From Datisca glomerata (taxonomy: Eukaryota; Streptophyta; Magnoliopsida; Cucurbitales; Datiscaceae): a stretch of DNA of 64,000 bases. The first letter of the stretch is position 1. Each line of letters starts with the position of its first letter. Shown piece by piece: positions 10,190 through 21,300 of this stretch. The notes under the pieces were generated by a model. It was given only the letters and a program-made list of their open reading frames with translations. It made no database searches and was not told the DNA's origin. The DNA is taken from the NCBI GenBank assembly GCA_003255025.1, contig QANY01005609.1, forward strand, positions 419,152 through 483,151. Direction: 5' to 3'. The translations under genes and the position numbers were made by a program.

Positions 10190-11655
10190 TGTTGAGTATA
10201 ATGGCGGCCAGTAAACAGGTAAAAAATACCCACTGCCATGTGGACAAGTCAGGATGTTTCCGTTTTCATTGTTTATACATCTTTTGTTTTCCTCATAAAG
10301 TCCATTTGGAGGACTATCAAGTCATAGCTTTCTCTTCTAAAAATTTGAATGGCCGTCTTTTTGACTTTCTCGTTCTGAAGTGAGAGCTTTCTTGACTTTC
10401 CTATTATGGGAGGTTTGAGTGTGGTCTTCTATGCTTAGCCTTCCTTTACTTGGCCTTCCTTTTCTTTGCTTTTCTTTACTCGGTCTTTCTTTACTCGGCC
10501 TTTCTTCACTTGGCCTTTTTTTACTGTGCTTTTCTTTACTCAACCTTTCCTTACTTGGCCTTCCTTTACCTATTTTTTCTGTTTTGAAATCCTTCTTCCC
10601 TTCCTTTTTTTTCTTCTTTGGTCGAAGCTTCCGCGGTCGTGACGTTTTGTTGGCTACGATGTTGTCCTCATGGTTGGTGACATTGACAGCTATTACCTCA
10701 ATTTTTCAGATTCGATCCTTGACGAGAAACATTATTTTTTTGTTGAAACTCGTTCTCAACCATTTTTCCATTTCAAGTTCCGTATTGCCTTTTTCGTTTC
10801 TACTTCCAACTCATTCCACTTCCGAATCCGTTGTTGAGCGGGCGTTTGGTTTGGTTTTGAGTGTTTTGGGAAGGGATTTCTTGAGTTTTTTCTCAATTCT
10901 CAATTATAGCACCAAAATATAAAAGATTTTTTCAATATGGGGAACCCGTTACAAAAGAATAATAAAGATAATAATTTAGAAAGAGAATGAGAGAGTAGAG
11001 ACATTATGATTTACGTAGAAAACGCTTAAAGGGAAGAAAAATCACGGTAAGAACTATGATATTCTCTTGTATTTTATGGAGGTTTGTGTCTCTTAGGTCT
11101 GTGTTATTTTTTTGTATACTGTTACATATATCTCTATGAACATGTAAAAAATACCCATTGCCATGTGGACAAGGAGGGCCAACCAAAGAGCTCGCGGAAA
11201 GCGGCAGAAAAGTGAAAACGGGAGAGAGGACTGATGTCATGAGACACCCGTAAATAAACGAAGAATGACCCACACCTTCAAGAATGGGAAAAGACTGACG
11301 AGGGATCCACACCTTCGAGATTGGGAAAAGACTGAAGATGGACCCACATCTTAGAGAAGAGAAAACACCGACGGAGGACCCGTGCTTCTAAAATGGGAAA
11401 GAAACCTAAGACTCAGAGAACTACCGTGAACGAGCAAGGCACTCGCTAAACTGAGCGAGAACAAGAAAAGAATGATCAGAAGAAAATTGGGAATGGATGA
11501 AAGGAATCCAGAATGATTACCACGCCTGAGAGCAATCCCATCGATAGGAGAGGCTCCCTGACAAAAATACCATCAGCCAAAAATATTGGGGGTGTGATCA
11601 TCACCTTATTTATTATTATTGTTATTGTAAAGCCTATAAGTACAAGCTCATGAAA
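10190..11655 (+). repeat. Right LTR of the LARD-like element, 3' end truncated
   Basis: Direct-repeat partner of the left LTR. It may start at TGTTGAGTATAATGG (10190). Homology runs to AAAGCCTATAAGTACAAGCTCATG (about 11630-11655) and then stops, while the left LTR continues for about 300 bp more after the same words. It contains about 500 bp (11030-11520) missing from the left copy, including a run of (a)CTGACGAGGGAtCCACACCTTC-like subrepeats at about 11270-11390. Confidence 0.65.
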
Positions 11656-11659
11656 TTTT

Positions 11660-12600
11660 ACTGGAGCTATTAAATATATAAATTACCTTCGTTGATCAAT
11701 AGAACGAGATTTGGATATTAAAGATATGAGAGGTGTATAAATTAGTTCAATAATACTTCATCTAATTATCAATAGTGCAAGATCACAGAAGGAAAACACA
11801 TAATAAATAACATGATAAGGATAATTATATCAAGTAATATTAAATAAAATTGTAGTTCAATTATAATTTTATAGTAGAACTGATTGTATTAATAATTCAT
11901 GAATCAGATCGTGCATTTTGATCTATAGAATTTACTAATTATTTAGCCAAGAGTGTTTTTATCCCTGTGATCCCCAAGCTAGCCTATGAATTTTAGGGAT
12001 TGTCATGACCCGTAATTAATAGGCATGACATATATACACCTAGTAGTCAACCATTCATTTTTATTTTAAGCAACTAATTTAATTGGTTTTTATCATTGAT
12101 GTATTTTTTGGCTAGGATTAATCTCTCACGCCTAGCCGCTAGAAGCTTCTATAAATATGAGGCTTCTCTCAGTCTAGGTCTAAGACTTTAGACACGAGTT
12201 TATTGATGCAAGAGGTGACCCTAGAGAATTTCTTTCCTATCCAAAAATTTGAGAGAGAGAAAAAATAGATTATTTCTTGAGTGCCTACACATTCATGATT
12301 TGTTGAATATCCAAGCAATAACGAAGAAGATTGCAAGGTATTAATTATTCACGTGATTCAATCACAAGAGTGTTAGACAGCTGCTTTGCACAACAACGTG
12401 GATAGTGGGGCCGAGGCGCAGCTTGATGCAAGAGGTGATGATTGACGTGATGTTCTAGGTCCGTATCTTGACATGGGAAAGAAGAATTTGTGACATTCAT
12501 GCATCAAAGGTAATCTTTAGATTCATTTCTAAAATATGAATTAGGTTGTCTAATTTATAAATTAAAGATTAAGATGATATTTGCTGCATAATTACTTAAA
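11660..12600 (+). repeat. LTR-like repeat B, copy 1
   Basis: Homologous in direct orientation to about 46545-47180. Shared landmarks are the GAGCTAGCC-like AAGCTAGCCTATGAATTTT (11978), TCTATAAATATGAGG (12149 and 46850), TTGAGTGCC-ACAC (12278 and 46966) and CGCAAGGTA-type ATTGCAAGGTATTAATTATTCA (12331 and 47017). A TATA-like CTATAAATATGAGGC followed by a G/A-rich leader suggests an LTR promoter and start region. No coding capacity is seen. Confidence 0.6.
12149..12160 (+). promoter_or_regulatory. TATA-like box in repeat B copy 1
   Basis: CTATAAATATGA is conserved in the second copy at 46849-46860, which supports a functional LTR promoter element in the ancestral repeat. Confidence 0.45.
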
Positions 12601-13990
12601 GAAATTCATACCCCTCATGGGCAATGCTGATACGGGGGTCATCTCTTATCAAAACCAAATGATTAAAAAGTCATTTCGAGGCAAGGTTGCCCTGTGATAA
12701 GCACATCATTCAAAGTGGGAGCGCTTGACCCAGATGGATCATTGTCTTAGAGCAACCTGTCGACATTAGATCCATTAAAGCAAGGCATTTAATGGTTGTA
12801 GCAGGAGCCCTCTTTTTCTATATAGTAGAGAAATAGGTAGCATCTAAGAAAGTCAATCAATCAGGAAACGACCAAATAACCAAAACCTAACTTGCAGTGC
12901 TAAGTAGTGTCTAGCTTATAAAAATGGGTCTTATATCTGCTATCTTTGTTGGTCCTTCTAGATGAAAGCACCAACAAAGAGTGGCAGTTTTTGAAACTCC
13001 ATTTCTACCGGACTCTTAAAAAGTAGTTTTCTATGTCTAAGCCCCTTAAGAATAAATTATTAGGATGTGCCTGTAAAAGGATTAGAATTCTGATGTATTT
13101 ATTGAGATATTTAATTATAATTAAGAATAAATAGTTTATTCATAAATTATGTGTGTTATATTCTTATACAAAATCAACAAACATAATAATACTTGATTTT
13201 ATGAGTCCTATGCATTTTTGACTTATGGAAATAATGTATTTAACCAAGAATTTTTTATGATAGCAGTAATAAATAGATACAACATTGATACCTAGCAATA
13301 ACCATTGAATTAACAATTAATGATAGCCATTGGATTTCACTATAAGTAGGAGGATTCTATCAGGGATGCAAATAATTAAGGCCTAATTCCTATTATTAGT
13401 GGGAGGAAAAAACTATAGGGAGGCTCATTATTCTCCCTACCAAAAATTAAGAGGAGGAACATTTTAATTTTTCTTCCAAGTGTCCACATACGGTAATCGG
13501 TTGATAACCCATGGAATAGAGAGGAAGATAGTGAGGTATTGACTCGTAGTTCATGGCTGTAAGCAGGTGGTTCATTGTAGGGGCAAATGGTTGAGTGGAT
13601 GACGGCATGGGTGGTGATTCTTTTCACGATATGTAGATCGAGGATGATTCGCGCGTAGATCAAGTTATCGGATCGTGAATAAAAAGTTTTGATTTTTAGG
13701 GTTCACGCATCAAGAATATGATTTTCATATGCATTCTCGCATAGATTAGATTATTTAATAATTATAGTTTAAGATCGAGATTCGGAAGCCCTAGTCACAC
13801 TAAGGGGACATCCTTAAGAAGCCCAAACAACTAGGTTTGAATCAAGCTCAAAAGCCAGATTAAGACAAATTTTGTCGAAAGGAGATATAAAATAGTACAA
13901 AACGTCATCGTTGTAATGTTAATGTTAGTTATACTAGAGCATCCAAAAAGTTGTCTGGATGAACCCCAATCCATTTGCACGACTGCCTAC
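12601..13990. other. Unassigned AT-rich stretch
   Basis: No recognisable gene or element domain. It has a more GC-balanced part at 12610-12800 and a single 95-codon minus-strand frame at 13376-13663 without a recognised motif. A relative of the CACGCATCAA word of repeat B occurs at about 13704, hinting at another decayed LTR fragment. Confidence 0.3.
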
Positions 13991-14020
13991 ACAATGTAAC
14001 TCCTCAACCACCACAGTTGT

Positions 14021-14800
14021 CTAAATGGCTGCCTTGATTACCTTCAAAATTTGCAACTGCTGAATTAAGGAGCTTATATATGAAATGTCAGTACCTATCA
14101 GTATAATATAATCTATGCATAAAAGTAGATATGTCTTGGAATGACCATGAAATCTGAGAAACAATGAAGAATCATCTTGTGAGGCTGTGAATCCAAGAGT
14201 GTATAAATAATTTTGTAAATCTCTCAAACCAAAGCTCGAGGAGCTTGCTTGAGTCCATACAAGGATTTGTACTGTCTACAAACTTTATGGAGATGAGAAG
14301 GATAACCAAAACCTGGTTGTTGAGTCATGTAAACCTCCTCCTTAAGAGCATCATGTAAGAATGCATACTTAACATCTAATTGTCTCAAAGACCATTCAAA
14401 CTATGCTTCCAATGAAAGTATAACTCTAATAGTTGTCATTTTTACAATAGGGCTAAAAGTGTCAGCATTGTCTAAACCAAGTTCTTGGTGAAATCCTTTT
14501 GCTACCAACTGGGCCTTATACTTAGCCACAGAACCATCAGGATTCTTCTTGATTCAATAAACCCACTTACAACCTAATAGATTTTTATTTGGAGGAGTAA
14601 ATGCCCAAGCCTTTGTTTCTATAAAGCACTAAACTCTTGAGCCATGACATCTCTCCACTCAGGGGTTCTTAGAGGCAATAGTGTATGAAGTAGGTTCAAA
14701 ATGTGTAGAAAGAGCAAGAAGGGTTTTCTTTTTCATTATACCTAATTTAGACCTAAGTCTCATTGGATGAGTGTTAGCTTCAAGGAATAGACATAGAATA
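14021..14800 (-). pseudogene. Copia reverse transcriptase remnant
   Basis: The minus strand gives LGFTASQDDSSLFLRFHG followed by YLLLCIDYIILIG, the RVT_2 segment around the catalytic YVDD box. Here the box reads CIDY, so the second catalytic Asp is lost. Upstream (14230-14420) the frame continues as the typical [18 protein letters not shown] and [18 protein letters not shown] blocks, with the catalytic Asp in the LDVK motif. Further upstream (14460-14640) lies the [13 protein letters not shown] start in broken form. Stops near 14228 and elsewhere rule out activity. Confidence 0.75.
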
Positions 14801-15149
14801 TTCAATGGGAGATTCTTGAGCTAAAGTATTAGTGGAAGGAGATGTAACAGATGAAGTATGAGTGAAAGAAGTAGGTACAGAAGGAGTATAAGAGGTAGAC
14901 AAGGAAATATGGTTGAAGAGGTAGAGCTAGAGAGGAAGTCAGAAAGTAAGGGTGGTGAAACTGGAGGAATAGATGGAAAGAAACATAAACTAAGAAGTAG
15001 AATTGGGAGAATTAAAAGTGGTGGCAAATGGAAAGGTGTACACAAAAAATTACACGTCTTGAGATATAGGTTTTCTGAGTTGAAGGTTGAAAACATATGT
15101 AGCCTTTATTTTCCAAAATATATCCCAAGAAAACACATTCTGTAGTTTT

Positions 15150-15830
15150 TGGAATCAAGTTTTGAATGAGTACAAGACTTATTAAAGGGATAACATGTAC
15201 AACTAAATAGTTTTGAGGAGAAAATAATAAGGAAGGGATCTAAAAAGCTTTTGAAAGAGAGAACGATTACCTAAAGAGGCAGAGGGCATTCTATTTATGA
15301 GAAATGTTGTGGCAAAGGCATAATACCAAAATCAATGTGGAATAGAAGCTTTGTGTACGAGAGACATAGGGACAGAAGGTTGTCTCTACAATTTATCTGC
15401 TTTTCCTCTGAACAACCCAATTCTTCTGAAGGGTTTAGGCACACGAGTTCTTATGCAAGATGCCTTTGGTTTGAAAAAAATACTTGAAAGAATTATTGAC
15501 ATATTCACCACCCCCATCTGTTCTAAGAGTTTTAAGTTGTTTAGATAGTAATCCTTCAATGTAAGGATGAAATTTGGAAACACTTGAAAGACTTCAGAAA
15601 GCGTGACGAGAAAAATCATCTATGAATGGTACATAGTACTTAAAACCAGTAAGAGAAATCAGATGAAGGTCCACAAAACATCAATATGCAAAATATCAAG
15701 ATGATTAAAAGTGACAGAAGGATGCAGCCGTTGCTTCCAATATAGGTGGAGGATGGTGACCTTGGTAAGAATCATCCAATCGATGGAGGCAATCAAGAGA
15801 TCAGAAAGGCCAAAATTTTGACAAATCTGA
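15150..15830 (-). pseudogene. Copia integrase remnant
   Basis: The minus strand of 15386-15619 and its neighbours shows pieces of the rve integrase core. A LRTDGGGE-like stretch is readable across a frame near 15500-15530, and CPKPFRRIGLFRGKADKL (equivalent to the NGVAERKHR region, strongly decayed) lies near 15386-15440. Several frameshifts break it. The call rests mainly on its place between Gag and RT and on these partial motifs. Confidence 0.5.
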
Positions 15831-15929
15831 CAATAAACTTTGTGTGTGGGGATGAACTATTTGAGTTAGTAGAATTTTAGTTTTGAGTTTGGGTTTGAGA
15901 ATTCTAATTAGGAGTAGAAAATGACTCCT

Positions 15930-16503
15930 ACTATGACTAAAACATTGATTCTGACTGCAGTGTGCGTGACTCAGATCGAGTTCTTATGGAAGTACGAAAT
16001 GTTGAACATTCAGAAGGTAATCGAGTAATGGTATGGATTAGTATATCTTCATCATCTACACTTACTGCAGTCGAAACAACTCTATCACAAATTTCTTTGA
16101 TGCGTGAAATAAAGGTATCGATTGAGAGGAAAAATGTCAATCTAGTGAATCCCGAATTTGCTATGACGTTTGACTACCAACCACCTATGCCAAGACGTGG
16201 GAGCTAAAGTAGGTAAACCAAAGTCATTAACGAATGATCTTGCGATGAATCATATTTTGAATTACGCTTAGTTGTACCCTTTTCATAAGTGATAAACTCA
16301 GCTGGACAATTGAGAGATCCATCCACAAAACCAAAAAACCATATAAGCTTTACAATCGCCGATATTTGAAATTTCCACTTGACAAAATTACTGGAATCTA
16401 ACATAGCTGAAATAAGGTTGCATATATTGTTGAGAAGAAAGATGGGTGACTATGAATTTATGCTTCCGGAGCTAAATGAAGAGGACGAACCAGAGGTAGC
16501 CAT
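15930..16503 (-). pseudogene. Copia Gag remnant
   Basis: The start ATG lies at 16501-16503 (MATSGSSSSF then a stop about 17 codons on). The next part carries LDSSNFVKWKFQISAI and FVDGSLNCP, the N-terminal copia Gag signature (L-x-NF-x-W/K). Then 15937-16140 gives ISRIKEICDRVVSTAVSVDD with DEDILIHTITRLPSEC, the UBN2/retrotran_gag region. The frame is lost between the two blocks and no zinc knuckle is readable. Confidence 0.8.
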
Positions 16504-16522
16504 GGAAGACGTTGGTCTAGTA

Positions 16523-16534
16523 GCTCTTATACCA
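16523..16534 (-). promoter_or_regulatory. Primer-binding site of the copia remnant
   Basis: Minus strand TGGTATAAGAGC, one base from the initiator-Met tRNA PBS TGGTATCAGAGC. It directly abuts the LTR end. Confidence 0.8.
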
Positions 16535-16897
16535 TGAAAACAGTTATGAGAGAACTGAGTGTTGGACTACTTTTTATTATTCCACTATAGTTTGATCTAT
16601 ACAGAGAACTTAATAGAAATCTCAACAACCAAAGCAGATGTTAGCCTATCTAGTCACCTGATGGTGGTATTATTTAACACATAAGTTTGTAGTTCTGAAT
16701 CCAAAACAGATTTTCTAGATTGATGGATAGGTGGGAGCTTCTAAAAGGTTGTCACTTAAGCCATGCCCTGTCACTGTTGGCATTATCTGTAATTTCCACA
16801 CAATGTAATTCTCCCTGTCAAGCTTTTACGAGCTTGGATAAATTCAGACTCTTTGAGGGAAGAATATTGGCATTGCTCATGCTCGAAATATCAAACA
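16535..16897 (-). repeat. 5' LTR of the copia remnant
   Basis: About 363 bp, bounded on plus by TGAAAACAG at the PBS side and ATATCAAACA at the outer side. On minus it therefore starts TGTTTGATATTTCG and ends in CA. A short LTR is usual for small copia lineages. No second LTR is present. Confidence 0.6.
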
Positions 16898-17150
16898 TTT
16901 AAAAACAACCGCCGGCTACCCACTGACTAGTCCAGGAAAAATGAAAAGAAATTATAGAATATTGCCATTTTGAGGTTATGATCAAAATGAGTAGTAAAAG
17001 AAGCTAGAAGTGATCGATACAAGCGGTCCAATCTTCTGATAATTTTGTTAATTAAAGAGTACAAAAAGAAAGAAAAAGAAAGTTTGATTGAAAAATGTCG
17101 CAAACTGCGCGCGACGCGGAGCGACGATTAAAAAAAATTATTTTTTTTTG

Positions 17151-18060
17151 ACTCTGTATGGCACCAGCGAAACCTAAAATGATCACAAAACTTCAAATTC
17201 TCATCCAAGTTCATCTTATTTGGGCCTAAACATGCCCCATTGGGTTTTTGACTCTATATGGCACTAAAAGCATCTAAAATGAGCACAACACTCCAAATTC
17301 ATACCCCTACTGTGTGTTGGGTGCCTAAAGTATGATCGAGTTTATGCTACACCCAAAAGATCCATGTTTATCAAAGTTTGTCTCATTTGAGACTAAACAT
17401 GTCTCATTGGGTCTTTTTTACTCTGTATGGCACTACAAGAACCTAAAATGACAACAAAATTCCAAATTCACGTCCTATACATGTATTGGGTGTCAAAATG
17501 TTACTTAAAATGCATGCTATCTCAAGAAGATAAAAGTTTTGCCGAGTTTGTCACATTTGGGTCTAAACACATCCCATTGGATCTTTTTGAATCTGTGTGG
17601 ACCTAGTAGCACCTACAATTACACAAACTCTCCAAATACTTATCCAAAATGTCAATGGGTTTTGAAAAGTCATTTTGAGTACATGCTATGCCCAAAAGAT
17701 CCAAACTTAACCAAGTTCATCTGATTTGTGCCTAAACACATCTCATTGGGTACTTCGTATGGTACTAGAAGCACATGAAATGACAACGACACTCCAAATT
17801 CATATCCTAAATATGTATTGGGTGTGAAAAGACTGTTCGAGTACATGTAATACCCTATAGTTCCATGTTTATCCAAATTTGTCTCCTTTTCCCCTAAACA
17901 AATCCCATTGGATCCTTTTACTCCGTATGGCTCTAGAACAACCTAAATGACCACAGAATTCCAAATTATTTTCCTATATGTGTTTTGGGTGTGAAAATCC
18001 AGTTAGAACACATGCTATACCCAAAAGGTCCAAGTTTAGCCACAATCATTTTAGGGTGTG
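17151..18060. repeat. Satellite-like tandem array, about 168-bp monomer
   Basis: The word TTTTTGACTCTGTATGGCACTA recurs near 17151, 17251, 17420, 17590, 17753 and 17920, giving steps of 100 (first copy shortened) and then 163-170 bp. Each monomer also holds CACAACACTCCAAATTCATA, TATTGGGTGTnAAAA, ATGCTATACCCAAAAGATCCA and CTAAACATGTCCCATTGG. There are about 5.5 copies. The length is in the nucleosomal range typical of plant satellites. It sits just left of the Ogre-like element's 3' LTR. Confidence 0.85.
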
Positions 18061-18112
18061 ATTGATCACCCAATTTTAAGATGAAAATTTTGGTCTACGA
18101 AAACTCAACGTT

Positions 18113-20368
18113 TGTGTGTGGGGAAGGTATTAGCACCCCACAACACACATTATAAAATGGTTACAAAATTTAATCAAATGCTATCCAATTTTTTATTTTA
18201 AGGCAAAAGTTAAAAAGATTCATTTTTGAATGTCTCATTTGATGCATTCTGTATCATAAAAATGAACAAAATAAATTAATTTTAATGGGTGGTTCAAAGA
18301 CCATTGAAAAATTATTTTTTGTATTCTTATATCCTTTTAAATCAAAACGTTATTAGAGTTATTCTCGGTATCCCAAGAATGACTCCTCAACTCAGTAGTT
18401 CGAGAAGTTTGGTATCCCGAAAAACTCAAAGTCCGTCGTCGAATTTTTTTTAGTGGGCTTTAAATAAAGAAATTTACAAAAATTTAAATCAAATTGTTAT
18501 GGTTTTAATTTACGAGCGTCAATTTTGATGATAAAAGAATAAAATAATAATTACATACAACCGTAACATATAAAAATAATGCATAAATAAATAAGAAGAG
18601 ATAACAACTAAAAAAACAATGAAAATGAATGTTAGAGATGATAAATATGTATGATAAATTTAAAAAAAAATGCATGATGAAAATAATGAAACAAGACTTG
18701 AAATAATTAAAAATAAATATAAAAATAAATTATAAAAAACTAATAATATCTACTAAAAAATAGAAAAAATAAACAAACATAAAAACAAAAAAATATGTAT
18801 AAACAACAAAAAAATGAAAAAAAGTAAAAAAAAATTTTAGTTTTTCGTTTTTTACATATATATATATATATAATTTTTTAGAAAATAAATTGATAATAAA
18901 TTTTTATTTGTAAAATAAATTAATCTATGAAGAAAAATGCTTAATTTCATACATGATCATGCCTTTTTTTACTACATGGTCTATTAATTATCATTTTTAT
19001 TTCTTCACTCAATGATAATCAAATAGAAAAATAATGATCATGAATGATAATTAATTTAAACAAGTGTCACTAAAAATAAATAAATAATTTTGTTTAGGAT
19101 ATAAATATACTATTTTTTTATTTTTGGACTACTTCACTAATTACCATTTTTCTTTTCTTCCTTCATTGCTAGGAATGATCATGGATGATAATTAGTTTAA
19201 ACAAGTGTCACTAGAGAAAATCCATAAAATTTTCAAAATAAAATAATTTTTGTTTGGTATATAAATATATCATTTTTTATTGGACTACTTAGTACACTAA
19301 TTACCATTTTTCCTTTCTTCATTCATTGCTAGGAATGATCATGGATGGTAACTAATTTAAACAAGTGTCACTAAAGAAAATCCATAATTTCCAAATAAAA
19401 TAATTTTTGTTTGAGATATAAATATACCATTTTTTTGTTGGACTACTTAGTTCACTAATTACCATTTTTCCTTTCTTCTTACATTGCTAGGAATGATCAT
19501 GGATGGTAACTCGTTCAAACAAGTGTCACAAAAAATGAAGGTCAAAAAATTAAAAAAAAAGAAAAAAAGAGAAGATTCGTGAGAACATAAAAAAAATCAA
19601 AGGCTTAAAATATTTGCATAATCTTGTATAGAGATTTTAGTCTCCATTTTATGCATTTTTATGTACGAGAAATTATCATAGGAGATCTTTTCATCAAATG
19701 TACACTTTCAACCCATTAAATGGTTGATTCACATTGAGTTAATTTTATAGCCCTCAAAATTTTATCTTCATTCTCATTGATTGAGTTGATGACAAAAAAA
19801 ATCTCATCATCAAATTTGTAGAGAGATAAACAAATATATGAAAGTAAAACTTAAGATTAAAAGTAGGAGAAATGATAAAGAATGAGCAAACAAACCTAAA
19901 TATGAAAGATGGAGCAAAGAAATATCAAATACATGAGTATGAGAAATAGAGATGATTAATTAGAATGAACAAAATATATTGTAAGTTAAAATGTAAGAGA
20001 TTTGATCTACTTTAATAAAAAAAATGAGAATATGGAAGATGAATATAAATGAAAACTTACATTTTTTCTCTTTTTCACTATTTTCTCGAAACCTCTCTTT
20101 CTCTCTCTAAAATCTATTCTATTCCTCACTCTCTCCAAATCTCCCCTTTCAAGTGAAGACCTCCCTCTATTTAGAGGCAAAATTAAGATTTTTCTTTTTT
20201 ACTTTTAGTCTTTTTATCACTTTTTACTTTTTAGTCCTTGGACCACTTTTCTTATTTTAGTATTGGACTAGTTTTCAAATTATACATATAGTCTTAGACT
20301 ATTATATTAGCCAAAATACAAATTATGTATATTTAATGTATTAGATCAGACAAAATACGGTATCTACA
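18113..20368 (-). repeat. 3' LTR of the Ogre-like element
   Basis: On plus it begins TGTGTGTGGGGAAGGTATTAG and ends GGTATCTACA, so on minus it is TGTAGATACC...CACACA. It contains a (TA)n tract at 18857-18872 and about four tandem subrepeats of about 155 bp (18960-19530) built on TTGCTAGGAATGATCATGGATG and AACAAGTGTCACTA. It differs from the other LTR by scattered substitutions and small indels, indicating an old insertion. Confidence 0.85.
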
Positions 20369-20384
20369 GCTGCCCCCTTTGAGC
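20369..20384 (-). promoter_or_regulatory. Polypurine tract of the Ogre-like element
   Basis: Minus strand CTCAAAGGGGGCAGC lies directly before the 3' LTR start TGTAGATACC, the expected position for the plus-strand priming PPT. Confidence 0.75.
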
Positions 20385-20489
20385 GCGCTTTCGATATCAG
20401 AAGGTGTACAAAGGTAAGTATTTGTATCGGTACAAGAAAATAATATATGAAATTGTGGAATAGAAACCTCGACTAAATAAGGCTCTATG

Positions 20490-21300
20490 AAGTGGAATGA
20501 GAGCGAAATGGACCTGGATAGACACAGGCTTCGACCTCGCTCAATGCGGGGTGATTTAATCGAGATATTTGAAAGGAAACAGACATGGATGGATGCAGGC
20601 TTCGACCTCGACTCAGTGCGGGTTCGATTTAACCGTAGATATTTGAAACAGAAATGGACCAGGTACTGATACCGGGCTTCAATCTCGACTCAACTCGGGT
20701 TCGAATTATCCATATTAATTGAAATGGACCAGGCACTGACACCAGGCTTTGACCGCGACCAAGTCGGGTTTGATTTAACCGAAGATATTTAAAAGGAAAA
20801 TGGACCTGGATAGACATAGGCTTCGACCTCGACTCAGTGCATGTTCGATTTAACCGTAGATATTTGAAACAGAAATGGGCCAGGTGCTGACACCTGGCTT
20901 TGACCTCGACTCAATTCGGGTTTGCTTTAACCATATTAATTGAAATGGACCAGGCGCTGACACCGGGATTCGACCTCGACTCAATTCGGGTTCGATTTAA
21001 CCATATTAATTGAAATGGACCAGGGGCTGACACCGGGCTTCGACCGCGACCAAGTCGGGTTCGATTTAACCGAAGATATTTGAAAGAAAAATGGACCTGG
21101 ATAGACACAGACTTCAATCTCGACTCAATGCGGGTTCGATTTAACCATATTAATTGAAATGAACCAAGCACTGACACCGGGCTTCGACCGCGACCAAGTC
21201 AGGTTCGATTTAACCTAAGATATTTGAAACATAAGTGGACCAGGTGCTGACACCGGGCTTTGACCTCGACTCAATTCGGGTTCGATTTAACCCTATTAAT
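20490..21300. repeat. Tandem array in the Ogre 3' region, about 73 bp, 11 copies
   Basis: Eleven units with the core GGCTTCGACCTCGACTCAAT occur at about 20529, 20600, 20687, 20746, 20819, 20899, 20968, 21040, 21110, 21180 and 21259. Each has GGTTCGATTTAACC and GAAATGGACCAGG. Two alternating linkers, CATATTAATT and GAAGATATTTGAAA, suggest higher-order units of two or three monomers. Tandem arrays between INT and the 3' LTR are common in Tat/Ogre elements. Short ORFs across it are repeat artefacts. Confidence 0.9.

Larger units (their letters stand above)
5250..11655 (+). mobile_element. LARD-like non-autonomous LTR retrotransposon full of tandem repeats
   Basis: Two diverged direct repeats flank an interior of about 3.6 kb: about 5250-6620 on the left and about 10190-11655 on the right. 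They share blocks such as TCATTGTTTATACAT with CATTTGGAGG (5297 and 10267), a C/T-rich run of CTTTACT-type words (5460-5620 and 10430-10570), and AGGAGAGGCTCCCT followed by GGGGGTGTGATCATC (6100 and 11550). Behind the left LTR is a gag-start-like ORF of only 55 codons. The rest is tandem repeats of about 180, 76 and 38 bp with no pol signature. This is the layout of a large retrotransposon derivative, and the parent lineage is not certain. The plus orientation is inferred from the gag start and the TTTGGTGTTTTCATTGAG site at about 6597. Confidence 0.65.
13990..16897 (-). mobile_element. Ty1/copia retrotransposon remnant, 5' LTR to RT
   Basis: On the minus strand the order is 5' LTR (16535-16897), PBS, Gag (about 15930-16503), integrase remnant (about 15150-15830), a low-complexity linker (14820-15100) and reverse transcriptase (14021-14800). 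That is copia order (INT before RT). The RNase H and 3' LTR are missing on the left, where the sequence joins unrelated DNA near 13990. All frames are broken. Confidence 0.8.

Noticed and set aside
14821..15145. Leu/Ser-rich and Arg/Lys/Glu-rich ORFs as genes
   Set aside because: They fall in the low-complexity linker between INT and RT of the copia remnant, read in shifted frames.
17095..17130. GC-rich CGCAAACTGCGCGCGACGCGG as a tRNA or SINE promoter
   Set aside because: No A/B box pair or cloverleaf could be formed around it.
20487..21177. Repetitive peptide ORFs on both strands
   Set aside because: They are artefacts of the tandem array of about 73 bp in the Ogre 3' region.
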